Positions 8,529 to 16,755 are shown, numbered from the stretch's first letter. The stretch is 35,957 nt of DNA from Candidatus Cloacimonadota bacterium (GCA_021736135.1 JAIPGO010000036.1:1-35957); one strand, 5' to 3'. Program-made: numbers and translations. Notes: a model not told the origin generated them from the sequence alone.

Positions 8529-10085
8529 ATGAAAGTATCCGACAGATTGGCTCAATTGCGACAGAAGGAAGCTAAGGTGCTGGAGATGGGCGGCGAAAAG
8601 CGTCTGCAAAAACAGCACGACAGTGGTAAACTTTCAGCTCGTGAACGCCTTGACCTTTTATTTGATAAAGGAACTTTTCGTGAGATCGATATGTTCGTAC
8701 ATCATCGTTCCACTAATTTTGATATGCCGGAAGCGGATATTGCTTCCGATGGAGTAGTTACCGGACATGGTCTTGTAGAGGGTCGACCGCTTTTTGCTTT
8801 TTCTCAGGATTTCACTTCTCGAGGTGGTTCGCTGGGTGAAATGCATGCTGCCAAGATATGTAAGATCATGGATATGGCAGCAAAAAGCGGAGTTCCCGTT
8901 GTTGGCTTTAATGATTCCGGTGGAGCACGTGTGGAAGAAGGAGTCGATGCGCTCAAAGGTTACGGGGAGATATTTTTTCGAAATTCCCGGTCTTCCGGCG
9001 TAATTCCCCAGATTTCTGCGATCATGGGTCCTACTGCCGGCGGTGCCGTATATTCACCCGCCATGACTGATTTCGTGTTTATGGTAAAAAATACCAGTTA
9101 TATGTTTATCACAGGACCGCAGGTTATCGAAACGGTTACAGGCGAAAAGACTACTTTCGAAGAATTAGGCGGTGCAATGACGCATAACAGCAAATCAGGC
9201 GTGGCACATTTTGCCTGCGAATCTGATGCTGATGCCATTGAACAGATCAAAATCCTTCTCAGCTACCTGCCCGGCAATAATCTGGAAGATCCTCCATTTT
9301 TAAATACAGGTGACGATCCGGAGCGCCTCTGCCCGGAACTGGATACAATAATTCCCGATAATGCCAAACAGGCTTATGATATGAAAGATGTGATCACCGC
9401 TATTGTGGATGGGGGGGAATTCTTTGAGCCGCATGCCTATTATGCGGAAAATGCTGTTATCGGTTTTGCACGCTTGAATGGACGCAGTGTGGGTATCATT
9501 GCTAATCAGCCAACGATTCTTGCCGGCTGTCTCGATATCGATGCTTCTGACAAGATTTCCAGATTTATTCGTTTCTGTGATGCCTTCAATATTCCGATGA
9601 TCACTTTTGTGGATGTTCCCGGCTATCTGCCTGGTACGCATCAGGAATGGGGCGGTATCATTCGGCATGGCGCTAAACTGCTCTGGAGTTATTCGGAAGC
9701 AACAGTTCCCAAGCTGACGCTGGTTACACGTAAAAACTATGGAGGCAGCTATATTGCCATGAACTCCCGTCATCTGGGAGCTGACATGGTATTCGCCTGG
9801 CCCTCGGCAGAAATTGCCGTGATGGGCGCGCAGGGGGCAGTGAATATTATTGGCAGTTATCGTCAGGCGATGAAGGTTTCTGCAGACCCGGAACAGACCC
9901 GTAAAGAGAAGATCGAAGAATATGAAGAAAAATTCAGTAATCCCTATATTGCTGCGCAGCATGGGTATGTGGATGCCGTAATTGCGCCCTCAGAAAGCAG
10001 GATGCGCCTGATTGATGCCTTGGAAGTGCTCAGCCGGAAAAGAGAATCTCTACCACCCAAAAAACACGGGAATATCCCCATGTAG
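8529..10085 (+). CDS. mmdA: Acyl-CoA carboxyltransferase beta-type subunit (methylmalonyl-CoA carboxyltransferase 12S / decarboxylase alpha)
   Basis: A 518-residue crotonase-fold carboxyltransferase that transfers CO2 between biotin and an acyl-CoA, most likely propionyl/methylmalonyl-CoA. Visible family motifs are KLSARERLDLL near 35, DSGGARVEEGVDAL near 130 and GPTAGGAVYSPA near 168 in the N-terminal half. The C-terminal half has VPGYLPGTHQEWGGIIRHGAK, YGGSYIAMNSRHLGAD and EIAVMGAQGAVNI. AGGAG (8519-8523) with 5-nt spacing fixes the ATG at 8529; a GTG two codons upstream overlaps that site and is unlikely. The next gene begins 8 nt after the stop, then an OadA-like gene follows, so the three form an operon. 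In this context it probably works as a transcarboxylase or decarboxylase component in the methylmalonyl-CoA pathway, not as an ATP-dependent carboxylase, since no biotin carboxylase gene is present here. Confidence 0.93.
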   Translation: MKVSDRLAQLRQKEAKVLEMGGEKRLQKQHDSGKLSARERLDLLFDKGTFREIDMFVHHRSTNFDMPEADIASDGVVTGHGLVEGRPLFAFSQDFTSRGGSLGEMHAAKICKIMDMAAKSGVPVVGFNDSGGARVEEGVDALKGYGEIFFRNSRSSGVIPQISAIMGPTAGGAVYSPAMTDFVFMVKNTSYMFITGPQVIETVTGEKTTFEELGGAMTHNSKSGVAHFACESDADAIEQIKILLSYLPGNNLEDPPFLNTGDDPERLCPELDTIIPDNAKQAYDMKDVITAIVDGGEFFEPHAYYAENAVIGFARLNGRSVGIIANQPTILAGCLDIDASDKISRFIRFCDAFNIPMITFVDVPGYLPGTHQEWGGIIRHGAKLLWSYSEATVPKLTLVTRKNYGGSYIAMNSRHLGADMVFAWPSAEIAVMGAQGAVNIIGSYRQAMKVSADPEQTRKEKIEEYEEKFSNPYIAAQHGYVDAVIAPSESRMRLIDALEVLSRKRESLPPKKHGNIPM

Positions 10086-10093
10086 GAGACGAA

Positions 10094-10258
10094 GTGGAAA
10101 ATAATAATAAGAAAAAAGCCGCAATCGCTGCCGTTTTAGCTTATCTGCAGGCGGAAGAAGCAGTTAAGGAAACCGGAACCGCTCTCTGGGCACGCAGCGG
10201 TCGTGAAATAACAATGAATAACAGCTATCTTGTGCAGATGCGCAATTTTAGACGTTAA
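10094..10258 (+). CDS. 54-residue carboxyltransferase-associated small subunit (MmdE/OadG-tail-like)
   Basis: A small GTG-start gene between the two carboxyltransferase genes. AGGAG (10084-10088) lies 5 nt before GTG and overlaps the upstream stop codon, so the genes are probably translationally linked. The peptide begins MENNNKKKAAIAAVLAYLQA, with an Ala-rich helix, and continues with TALWARSGREITMNN and VQMRNFRR. An AAIAAxLAYL helix followed by W...GR...M...R resembles the 55-residue epsilon subunit of Veillonella methylmalonyl-CoA decarboxylase and the cytosolic tail of OadG/MmdD (from family knowledge). It has no membrane segment, and no MmdB/OadB membrane subunit is present in the window. 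It may serve as an assembly factor bridging the two catalytic subunits. Confidence 0.75.
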   Translation: MENNNKKKAAIAAVLAYLQAEEAVKETGTALWARSGREITMNNSYLVQMRNFRR

Positions 10259-10276
10259 ATACGGAGGGTAATATTA

Positions 10277-12181
10277 ATGCAATACGATAAACATGGAATT
10301 CTGGAAATGACGGATATGCGCTATGAAGCTGACCGTCCTCAGGCAGTTAATCCAATCAAAATACAGGATCTGTCTTTTCGCGACGGACATCAGTCGCTAT
10401 TTGCCACCCGCGGTAGAACCGAAGATATGCTCCCGGTTGCCGAAATGATGGATGCCATTGGCTTCTATTCAATGGAAATGTGGGGTGGTGCAACTTTTGA
10501 CACAATGCACCGCTACCTGGCAGAGGATCCCTGGGAACGCATCCGTACATTAAAAAAACATATTCGGAAAACACCTTTCTCCATGCTGCTGCGTGGACAG
10601 AACCTGGTGGGTTATCGCAATTATGCTGATGACGTGGTGGAAGCATTCGTGCAGTGTGCCTGCGATAACGGCATAGACATTTTCCGCTGCTTTGATGCGC
10701 TTAACGATTTCCGCAATTTCGAAGCTGCCGCAAAAGTCATAAAGAAAAACGGCAAACACTTCCAGGGCACGATCTGCTATTCGCTTACGGAAATGCGGAT
10801 GGGCGGAGAAACATATAACATTGAATATTACTTGAATAAGGCAAAAGAGCTGGAAGATTTTGGCGTGGATTCTATCTGCATCAAAGATATGGCAGGTCTG
10901 GTGGCACCTTATGATGCCTATAACCTGGTGCGTGCTCTGAAACTGCAGACTGCCATACCAATTCATCTGCATACCCATTTCACTTCCGGCATGGGTGACC
11001 TGGCAATTTTCAAAGCAATCGAAGCAGGTGTAGACATTGTTGATACCTGTCTGGCTCCTTACGCTTACCGCACATCGCATCCCGCAGTGGAACCCATTGT
11101 GATCTCACTTCTCGGTACAAACCGTGATTCCGGTTTTGATGTGCAGAAACTGGCTGCTATTGGTAAAGAAATGGAGAAAGTTATCCCGAAATACCGCCAA
11201 TTCGCCAATACAACGAAATTCTCGATCATTGATACTAACGTAATTCTACATCAGACACCCGGTGGTATGCTGAGTAATCTGGTTAACCAGTTGCGCCAGA
11301 TGGATCAGCTTGATCGTCTGGATGACGTTTTTAAAGAACTGCCAAAAGTCCGCAAAGACCTGGGACAGGTGCCCCTGGTAACGCCAACCAGTCAGATCGT
11401 CGGGATCCAGACGGTTAATAACGTACTTTTTGATAAAGATGAAGAATATTCACAGATCACCGACCAGGTGAAAGACCTATGTTTCGGGCTGTATGGCCGC
11501 ACGACCCTGCCCATTGATCCGGAAGTCCGCAAGAAAGCTTTAAAAGGCTATTCTCGCGGTGAAACTCCCATTACTATCCGTCCTGGTGATGAACTGGCGC
11601 CTGAACTGGCAGAAGTGCATCAGCAAGTAAAAGACCTGGCAAAAGGCATTGATGATGAACTGATCGCGGCACTTTATCCCGTTACCGGTAAACGCTTTCT
11701 CAAATGGAAATACGGCCTTGCAGAACTACCTGAGGACGTGAAACCTAAAACAATGGAAGAAGTGCAAAAGGAAGATGAACTCATTCGTAAAGCGCTTTCC
11801 GGTGAACTTTCCGCAGCAGCCAAAGCTCCCGCTGCCAATGCACGTCCTTTTGATGTATACATCGATGGTGAGCATTTCCACGTGGAAGTTGCAGATCCTA
11901 ATGCCAAAGGTGGAGCCGCCTTTCGCAGACCAAATGCCCCCACCTCTAAATCGGATGCTGCCGCAGAGGCGAAAGTCTTAATGGCACCCATTCCCGGTAT
12001 GATCAACGAGATCAAGGTTAAAACCGGTGATGTTATAAAAAAAGGGGACCCGCTTCTGGTTCTGGAAGCAATGAAAATGTTCAATAGTCTTGATGCCAGA
12101 TTTGATGGCAATGTGAAAGAAATTAAGGTTGATGTCGGCGATCCAGTCGCGAAAGGAGATATACTTATCACTTTCGATTAA
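10277..12181 (+). CDS. oadA: OadA/transcarboxylase 5S-type carboxyltransferase fused to a biotinyl domain
   Basis: A 634-residue subunit that exchanges CO2 between carboxybiotin and pyruvate/oxaloacetate. The TIM-barrel domain (about 28-300) shows the metal and catalytic set: LSFRDGHQS (D36), IKDMAG (K203, the carbamylated lysine of the family) and HLHTH (H232, H234). A PYC/OadA conserved domain runs to about 480. A low-complexity Ala/Pro linker (about 510-565) leads to the biotinyl domain with EAMKM, biotin-lysine K600. The loop after the barrel reads APYAYRTSHPAVEP, whereas many homologues have a GTSQPATE form. GGAGG at 10263-10267 precedes the ATG. With the 12S-type gene it supplies the three activities of Propionibacterium transcarboxylase in two polypeptides. 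A strong hairpin follows the stop. Confidence 0.93.
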   Translation: MQYDKHGILEMTDMRYEADRPQAVNPIKIQDLSFRDGHQSLFATRGRTEDMLPVAEMMDAIGFYSMEMWGGATFDTMHRYLAEDPWERIRTLKKHIRKTPFSMLLRGQNLVGYRNYADDVVEAFVQCACDNGIDIFRCFDALNDFRNFEAAAKVIKKNGKHFQGTICYSLTEMRMGGETYNIEYYLNKAKELEDFGVDSICIKDMAGLVAPYDAYNLVRALKLQTAIPIHLHTHFTSGMGDLAIFKAIEAGVDIVDTCLAPYAYRTSHPAVEPIVISLLGTNRDSGFDVQKLAAIGKEMEKVIPKYRQFANTTKFSIIDTNVILHQTPGGMLSNLVNQLRQMDQLDRLDDVFKELPKVRKDLGQVPLVTPTSQIVGIQTVNNVLFDKDEEYSQITDQVKDLCFGLYGRTTLPIDPEVRKKALKGYSRGETPITIRPGDELAPELAEVHQQVKDLAKGIDDELIAALYPVTGKRFLKWKYGLAELPEDVKPKTMEEVQKEDELIRKALSGELSAAAKAPAANARPFDVYIDGEHFHVEVADPNAKGGAAFRRPNAPTSKSDAAAEAKVLMAPIPGMINEIKVKTGDVIKKGDPLLVLEAMKMFNSLDARFDGNVKEIKVDVGDPVAKGDILITFD

Positions 12182-12189
12182 ATAATACC

Positions 12190-12228
12190 GGGAAAGATGG
12201 ACTGGTTCCATCTTTCCCTCAATATTTT
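12190..12228 (+). terminator. Terminator hairpin after the carboxyltransferase operon
   Basis: An 11-bp perfect stem GGGAAAGATGG/CCATCTTTCCC (12190-12200 with 12208-12218) with a 7-nt loop starts 8 nt after the OadA stop. The following TCAATATTTTG is only a weak T tract, so termination may be partial, with some read-through into the next gene. Confidence 0.65.
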
Positions 12229-12254
12229 GTTGCGAACAGAAAAAGGAAGAACTT

Positions 12255-12554
12255 ATGTACACTGCCACCATGCGTTATTATTTCAAAGCGGAGTATTTTG
12301 AACAGGCTTGCGAAGTATGGAATAGCGTTGTTATGAGCTTAGCTCGTAAACAACCGGGGTTCATTCGTATGCAGTTTCTGGTTAATAAAGAAGAAGCCGT
12401 TGCCCTTGCTATTGGCACCTGGAAAACAAAGGAAGATGCCTGGAACTTTATGAAAACGGGTGTTTTTAAGGAACTGCTCACCGATCTGGGTACTCTTTCA
12501 GTGAAAACTCCCGAACCGGAAATCTGGAACCTGAAATATTTCGGGGAGAAATAA
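12255..12554 (+). CDS. Small ABM-like (dimeric alpha-beta barrel) protein
   Basis: A 99-residue protein with the antibiotic-biosynthesis-monooxygenase-type ferredoxin-like fold pattern: a first strand TATMRYYFK, a helix, QPGFIRMQFLVN with the usual PGF turn, then ALAIGTWKTKEDAWNFMKT. AGGAAG precedes the ATG by 5 nt. Proteins of this family range from monooxygenases and heme-degrading enzymes to small dimeric sensors. In a presumed anaerobe an oxygenase role is doubtful, and I cannot see a heme or substrate signature. It lies 73 bp after the OadA gene and beyond its hairpin. Confidence 0.7.
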   Translation: MYTATMRYYFKAEYFEQACEVWNSVVMSLARKQPGFIRMQFLVNKEEAVALAIGTWKTKEDAWNFMKTGVFKELLTDLGTLSVKTPEPEIWNLKYFGEK

Positions 12555-12726
12555 TCGGACTTTTTCATATTGCCACCATAAATCACCACCTTAAGCCTTG
12601 CTAAAGAGTGCAGAATTTTTCTATTGCCTGAATGAAATGTCTCAAGTCAGACAGCGTGTAAAGAGAAATTAATTGACGATTATCTGAGTTAGTAGCGTTA
12701 GTGTAAAAAAAGTAAGAAAGAGAAAT

Positions 12727-13962
12727 ATGGCTCATATACTGGAATTGTTAAGAGTAGGTTTTGCACATCACATCATATTTTCAGCAGGTTTGCTGCTGAT
12801 TATGGGATTCATTCTGGGACAGCTTTCGGAACGTATCAAGCTGCCGGCAATCACGGGTTACATTTTTGCCGGTATTCTTTTAGGTGAAGCGGGATTAAAT
12901 CTTATCCATCATGAAAACCTGCAGCAGCTCAATATTTTGAGTGAGATCACTCTTTCTTTCATTGCCGTGATCATAGGTTGCGAATTCTCTTTTGCCAAAC
13001 TTCGACTTTACGGTAAACGAGTCATCCTTCTAACGCTTGTGCAGATGTTCCTGACGTTTTTTATGATCTCAATTGGTTTGATTATCTTGGGTTTATCTAC
13101 TTATGTATCTTTTCTTTTGGGTACAATAGGTGCAGCAACGGCACCGGCAGCCACAGTGGTTATAGTAGAAAAACTTCGGGCAAAAGGGGAATTCGTTGAT
13201 TATTTATATGGTATAGTTGCTCTCGATGATGCTGGTACGGTCATTCTCTTTTCAATAGTTTTTGCTATTTCCGGTTCGGTAATTTCCGGTCTGGAAGTTA
13301 ACCTGCTGGAAGGCATCTTTAACGCTTTCAAGGAGATATTCTTCTCTTTATTAAGCGGAGCTGTCGGTGGACTGCTTATTCATTACAGCACCCGCAAAAG
13401 TCACAATCTGGGAGAAATGAAAATTATTACCCTGGGTATCATATTTCTGACCACCTCTATCTGTTTGAGTCTGCATTTATCTCCCTTGATTTCTAATATG
13501 ACCATAGGCATGCTGCTGGTAAACCTGAGCCGGAAGAACATCCGTATCCTGAATGCTTTACAGCCATTAACGCCGCCCTTATACGCCCTGTTTTTCACCA
13601 TTGCCGGTACGGAACTTGACCTGAAGATTTTCACATCCGGTTATGCCCTGCTGGCAGGGCTTGTATTCATCATTATGCGTGCTATCGGCAAGTATGGCGG
13701 CGTGTTTGCCACTGGTCATATGCTGCGCCTGCCAAACCGCATCAGCAACTGGCTGGGTCTGGCATTATTGCCCCAGGCGGGAGTTGCCATCGGACTGGTG
13801 TTATTCGTTCAGGGAAGCAGTATGGTGAAAGCGGCTTCGCCGGAAATACAGCTCCAGATCACCGAAATGATCAATATCGTGCTGATGAGCGTGTTTTTTA
13901 ATGAGCTTCTGGGTCCACCCCTGGCAAAGATTGCAATCAAGAAAAATCTGAGGAGAAGATAA
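12727..13962 (+). CDS. CPA2-family cation/proton antiporter
   Basis: An inner-membrane transporter of 411 residues with about 11-12 hydrophobic segments and no C-terminal nucleotide-binding (TrkA-N) domain. The family core is visible: LPAITGYIFAGILLG near 39-53, TAPAATVVIVEKL near 138-150, and IVALDDAG near 163-170 with adjacent aspartates D167/D168. In CPA transporters a paired Asp in this segment often goes with electrogenic Na+/H+ exchange, so Na+ is a reasonable but unproven substrate. The ribosome binding site is weak (AGAAAGAGAAAT before the ATG). The stop codon is 1 nt from the start of the EIIA-like gene, so the two are almost certainly co-transcribed and translationally coupled. Confidence 0.9.
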   Translation: MAHILELLRVGFAHHIIFSAGLLLIMGFILGQLSERIKLPAITGYIFAGILLGEAGLNLIHHENLQQLNILSEITLSFIAVIIGCEFSFAKLRLYGKRVILLTLVQMFLTFFMISIGLIILGLSTYVSFLLGTIGAATAPAATVVIVEKLRAKGEFVDYLYGIVALDDAGTVILFSIVFAISGSVISGLEVNLLEGIFNAFKEIFFSLLSGAVGGLLIHYSTRKSHNLGEMKIITLGIIFLTTSICLSLHLSPLISNMTIGMLLVNLSRKNIRILNALQPLTPPLYALFFTIAGTELDLKIFTSGYALLAGLVFIIMRAIGKYGGVFATGHMLRLPNRISNWLGLALLPQAGVAIGLVLFVQGSSMVKAASPEIQLQITEMINIVLMSVFFNELLGPPLAKIAIKKNLRRR

Positions 13963-13963
13963 T

Positions 13964-14773
13964 ATGCAATTGGAAGAAGTAGTTAGACTGGAATGCTGTA
14001 CCACAGATTTTCAGGCAAAAAACAAGGAAAGTGCTTTAAATGAACTGGTAAAGCTTGTTAAACATAACAGCATTTTAAAAGATATACCTGATGCGGATAT
14101 ACTGGCAGCTTTGAAAAAAAGGGAAAACCAGGGCAGTACCGGTTTTGGGAAAGGCATTGCTATTCCTCACTGCCAGATCAGTGGACTGGATGATTTCGTG
14201 GTCGGAATTGCCATCGCCAGGAAAGGTGTGGATTTTGACGCAATGGACCATAAAAAAGTGAGGATATTCGTTATCATCGTGGGTCCGGTGGAAAGCCGCA
14301 GCGGGCATCTGCAACTGCTGGCAATGGTTTCCAGGATCTTGAAAGAACCGGGAATTGAAGATAGCCTCTTTGCCCAGGATAGTAAGATTGGTCTGCTGGA
14401 TGCCTTCTTGAGGAATGGGCCTGATACTCTGGCAATAAGCAGTCACGGCAAAGATAAGCTGATGCTACTGCTGGTGCACGATCCTGAGATAATGGACGAA
14501 ATCGGAGAAATATTTATTGAGTACGGGATTGAAGAAGCCACGATTATCGAAACCAGCAATATGAAATCAGTCCTGTCACATGTACCCTTGTTCCTGGGAT
14601 TTTTCAACTTTACCGGAGACCGCGAAAGTAATGGCAAATTGCTGCTATTAAAACTGCAAAGGAACTATATTAATGCCCTGGTAGCCGGTCTGGAAGATGC
14701 TTTCGGTAATCTTGACGATTTCAGTGGATTAAGCCTGGTTGTACTGGATATCTTTTATGCCCGAGGTCTTTGA
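13964..14773 (+). CDS. PTS EIIA(Fru/Ntr)-like protein with C-terminal PII-like domain
   Basis: A soluble 269-residue protein. Residues 1-150 match the EIIA fructose/nitrogen family, with the phosphohistidine motif GKGIAIPHCQ (H69) and the GHLQLLAMVSRIL helix. Residues about 163-269 (KLMLLLVHDPEIMDEIGEIF, then IEEATIIE and a final strand GLSLVVLDIFYA) have the beta-alpha-beta spacing of a PII/ferredoxin-like sensor domain. That second assignment is inference from pattern only. It begins 1 nt after the antiporter stop, with its AGGAG inside the antiporter gene. EIIA-Ntr proteins regulate K+ transport in enterobacteria, and PII-like proteins are often encoded beside the transporter they control. 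Regulation of the antiporter by phosphorylation or a small ligand is therefore a natural reading. No EI or HPr gene is seen here. Confidence 0.82.
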   Translation: MQLEEVVRLECCTTDFQAKNKESALNELVKLVKHNSILKDIPDADILAALKKRENQGSTGFGKGIAIPHCQISGLDDFVVGIAIARKGVDFDAMDHKKVRIFVIIVGPVESRSGHLQLLAMVSRILKEPGIEDSLFAQDSKIGLLDAFLRNGPDTLAISSHGKDKLMLLLVHDPEIMDEIGEIFIEYGIEEATIIETSNMKSVLSHVPLFLGFFNFTGDRESNGKLLLLKLQRNYINALVAGLEDAFGNLDDFSGLSLVVLDIFYARGL

Positions 14774-14871
14774 GTTTTAAGGGTCAACCCACAGGTTTAT
14801 CCCAATAAAAATTATACCTGGGGCAGATCAATGTATCCACTCCGGACAGTTAAGGAAGTTTATTTTCTTTT

Positions 14872-15187
14872 CAGGCATTCCCCCGTTTTATTATTCAGGA
14901 TATGAGGTAACTTCATATTTAATAAAGTAATATTTAGGATTTATCTCTTATAATTCCCGGTACGGGATAAATTTGTATAGCGCAAGTTTGCACCGCAGGT
15001 GCTACCTTATGTAAAAAATGAAACGCCTCCCACCCCATCGGCGCTGCGCGCCGATGGGGTGGGGGGATGCTTCATTCGTATGGTAGTCTCGGAGTACCGA
15101 TCCAACCATACGCTATACAAATTTATCCCTTTCAGGGAAATGAAACTCTACAACAGGAGAGATATTTAAAAATTTCGGGGGGATGCC
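14872..15187. mobile_element. Non-coding inserted element with cloverleaf-like nested palindromes and flanking direct repeats
   Basis: A 15-nt direct repeat, AGTTTATTTTCTTTT, flanks the element at 14857-14871 and 15188-15202, as expected of a target duplication. Just inside, GGCATTCCCCCG (14874-14885) matches the reverse complement of the right end (GGCATCCCCCCG) at 11 of 12 positions. The core has a perfect 19-bp inverted repeat (14964-14982 with 15111-15129) enclosing three hairpins: 14990-15002, a very strong GC-rich one at 15018-15075 whose central 14-bp stem is 15031-15044 with 15048-15061, and 15077-15112. There is no coding capacity. A copy of the right end recurs at about 35671-35683. 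It is probably a MITE-like element mobilised in trans; a structured RNA is the alternative. Confidence 0.72.
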
Positions 15188-15205
15188 AGTTTATTTTCTT
15201 TTAAC

Positions 15206-15236
15206 TTGACTTTAATTAACCAGCTTTCAATATAAG
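15206..15236 (+). promoter_or_regulatory. Candidate promoter for the REC-PAS-PAS gene
   Basis: TTGACT (15206-15211) is followed by TATAAG (15231-15236) with a long 19-nt spacer; AATATA at 15229 gives 17 nt. It lies just outside the inserted element and about 35 nt before the start. A near-repeat ATAAGTATGCT occurs twice (about 15232 and 15246) between it and the ribosome binding site. Confidence 0.4.
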
Positions 15237-15270
15237 TATGCTCCAATAAGTATGCTTGCGAGGAAAAAAA

Positions 15271-16641
15271 ATGAAAATTTTAATTGTTGATGACAATAGC
15301 GAAAGTCTTTATCTGCTGCAATACATATTACAAGGGAAAGGCTTCGTTACAGTTACTGCTTCAAATGGAGCTGAAGCACTCATCAAACTCCGCCAGGAGG
15401 CAAGCGATTTGATCATTTCCGATATATTGATGCCGGAGATGGACGGCTATCAATTTTGCCGTGAGGTTAAAAAAGATAAGCAATTGAGGCATATTCCCTT
15501 CATTTTTTATACCGCTACTTATACTGACCGGGAAGACGAAGAATTTGCCTTAAAGCTGGGGGCTGATCTCTTTCTCCGTAAACCTCTGGATCCGGTTAAG
15601 ATAGTTCAGGAAATCCAGAATATACTCAGTACAGGAGAAATTAACAAGCTCCAGGAGACAGAATCGGTTGATGAATCTGAGATTTTCCAGCTTTACAGTC
15701 AGCGACTGGTTCATAAACTGGAAAAGAAAGCTCATGATCTGGAAATTATGGAATATAAATACCGGACTCTCTGTGAAAGCGTGAATGACCTGATTTTTTC
15801 TCTCGATGAAAAGGGATGTTTTGACTTGCTTAACTGCCGTATTGATCTTTTTGGTTATACTCATGAAGAGATACAGGGAAAGAGTGTGCTGGAAATTCTC
15901 ACTCCTCAAAGCCGAGAAGTAATTAATAAATATTTTCAGCAGGCAAAAGAAAGTCCTGCTCAGAACAGGATCCCGTTTGAACTCGAGTTCATCAATAAGG
16001 ATGGTTCTTTATCCATCGGGGAATTAAGTATTTCCACTAGTTTCCGGGAAAATAAATTCAAGGGCATTTTTGGCGTGGTTCGTGATATCACGAAATCCCG
16101 GCAGCAGGAAAGGGAATACAAACAGCTAATAGACAGTATGAACGATACGGCTTTCGTCATCAACTTCGACGGTAAATTTCTGGAAGTTAATAAAACCGCC
16201 CTGCAGGTCTTTGGCTATTCCAGAGAGGAATTCCTGAACCTGGGACCTGCGGATATCGATCGCCAGATATCCCCTGAAGCAATTAAGGGATTAATTGCAA
16301 ATATCACTTCTGACACCATACAGGTCTTTGAAACTCAGCATATGAAAAAAGACGGCACTGTTTTCCCAGTAGAGATCAGCTCCAGCCTCGTTACTTATAA
16401 AGGGGAACTCGCCATTCTCAGCATTGCTCGGGATATCACTATCCGTAAAGGGGTGGAAGAAGAATTGCAAAAACACCGTGACCATCTGGAAGAACTGGTT
16501 CAGGAACGCACTCGTGAACTGGAAGAAAAAAATAAACAACTGGAAGATTTCAACAGAGTATTTGTCGGCAGAGAATTCCGCTTAAAAGAACTTCGCGATA
16601 AAGTTAAAGTACTAGAAGCAAAACTGGGATTAAATGATTAA
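15271..16641 (+). CDS. Response-regulator receiver protein with two PAS domains and a C-terminal coiled coil
   Basis: A cytoplasmic signalling protein of 456 residues. Residues 1-118 form a receiver domain with VDD near 6-8, phospho-acceptor D51 (SDILMPEMDG) and conserved K104 (RKP). Two PAS domains follow (about 160-275 and 277-400). A charged coiled coil (about 403-455, ELQKHRDHLEELVQERTREL) then ends the protein. Such coiled coils normally lead into a histidine kinase, GGDEF or phosphatase domain, but here the protein simply stops. The start is the ATG at 15271, 6 nt after AGGA; an in-frame TTG five codons upstream is less likely. It may act as a single-protein sensory adaptor controlling a separately encoded kinase. 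No cognate kinase is in the window. Confidence 0.9.
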   Translation: MKILIVDDNSESLYLLQYILQGKGFVTVTASNGAEALIKLRQEASDLIISDILMPEMDGYQFCREVKKDKQLRHIPFIFYTATYTDREDEEFALKLGADLFLRKPLDPVKIVQEIQNILSTGEINKLQETESVDESEIFQLYSQRLVHKLEKKAHDLEIMEYKYRTLCESVNDLIFSLDEKGCFDLLNCRIDLFGYTHEEIQGKSVLEILTPQSREVINKYFQQAKESPAQNRIPFELEFINKDGSLSIGELSISTSFRENKFKGIFGVVRDITKSRQQEREYKQLIDSMNDTAFVINFDGKFLEVNKTALQVFGYSREEFLNLGPADIDRQISPEAIKGLIANITSDTIQVFETQHMKKDGTVFPVEISSSLVTYKGELAILSIARDITIRKGVEEELQKHRDHLEELVQERTRELEEKNKQLEDFNRVFVGREFRLKELRDKVKVLEAKLGLND

Positions 16642-16755
16642 TAAGTAATGAATAACCTTCTCACCATCATCCTTCGCAAGAGGCTAAAATACGGCAGCCA
16701 GAGACACAGAGTAAAATAACATCGCCCCTTCGCCCTTTCTCCCTTTCATCCCTTC

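Noticed and set aside
9300-9962. 220-codon ORF on the minus strand
   Set aside because: It lies wholly antisense to the strongly supported carboxyltransferase gene, has no ribosome binding site, and its protein is His/Cys/Asn-rich without motifs: a shadow of the real codons.
11674-12171. 165-codon ORF on the minus strand
   Set aside because: Antisense to the biotinyl and linker part of the OadA-like gene; low-complexity Ser/Ala/Thr protein, explained by the opposite-strand Ala-rich linker.
15018-15075. Ordinary transcription terminator for the EIIA-like gene
   Set aside because: The hairpin is GC-rich and strong but lacks a T tract and is embedded in the larger inverted repeat and direct-repeat structure.
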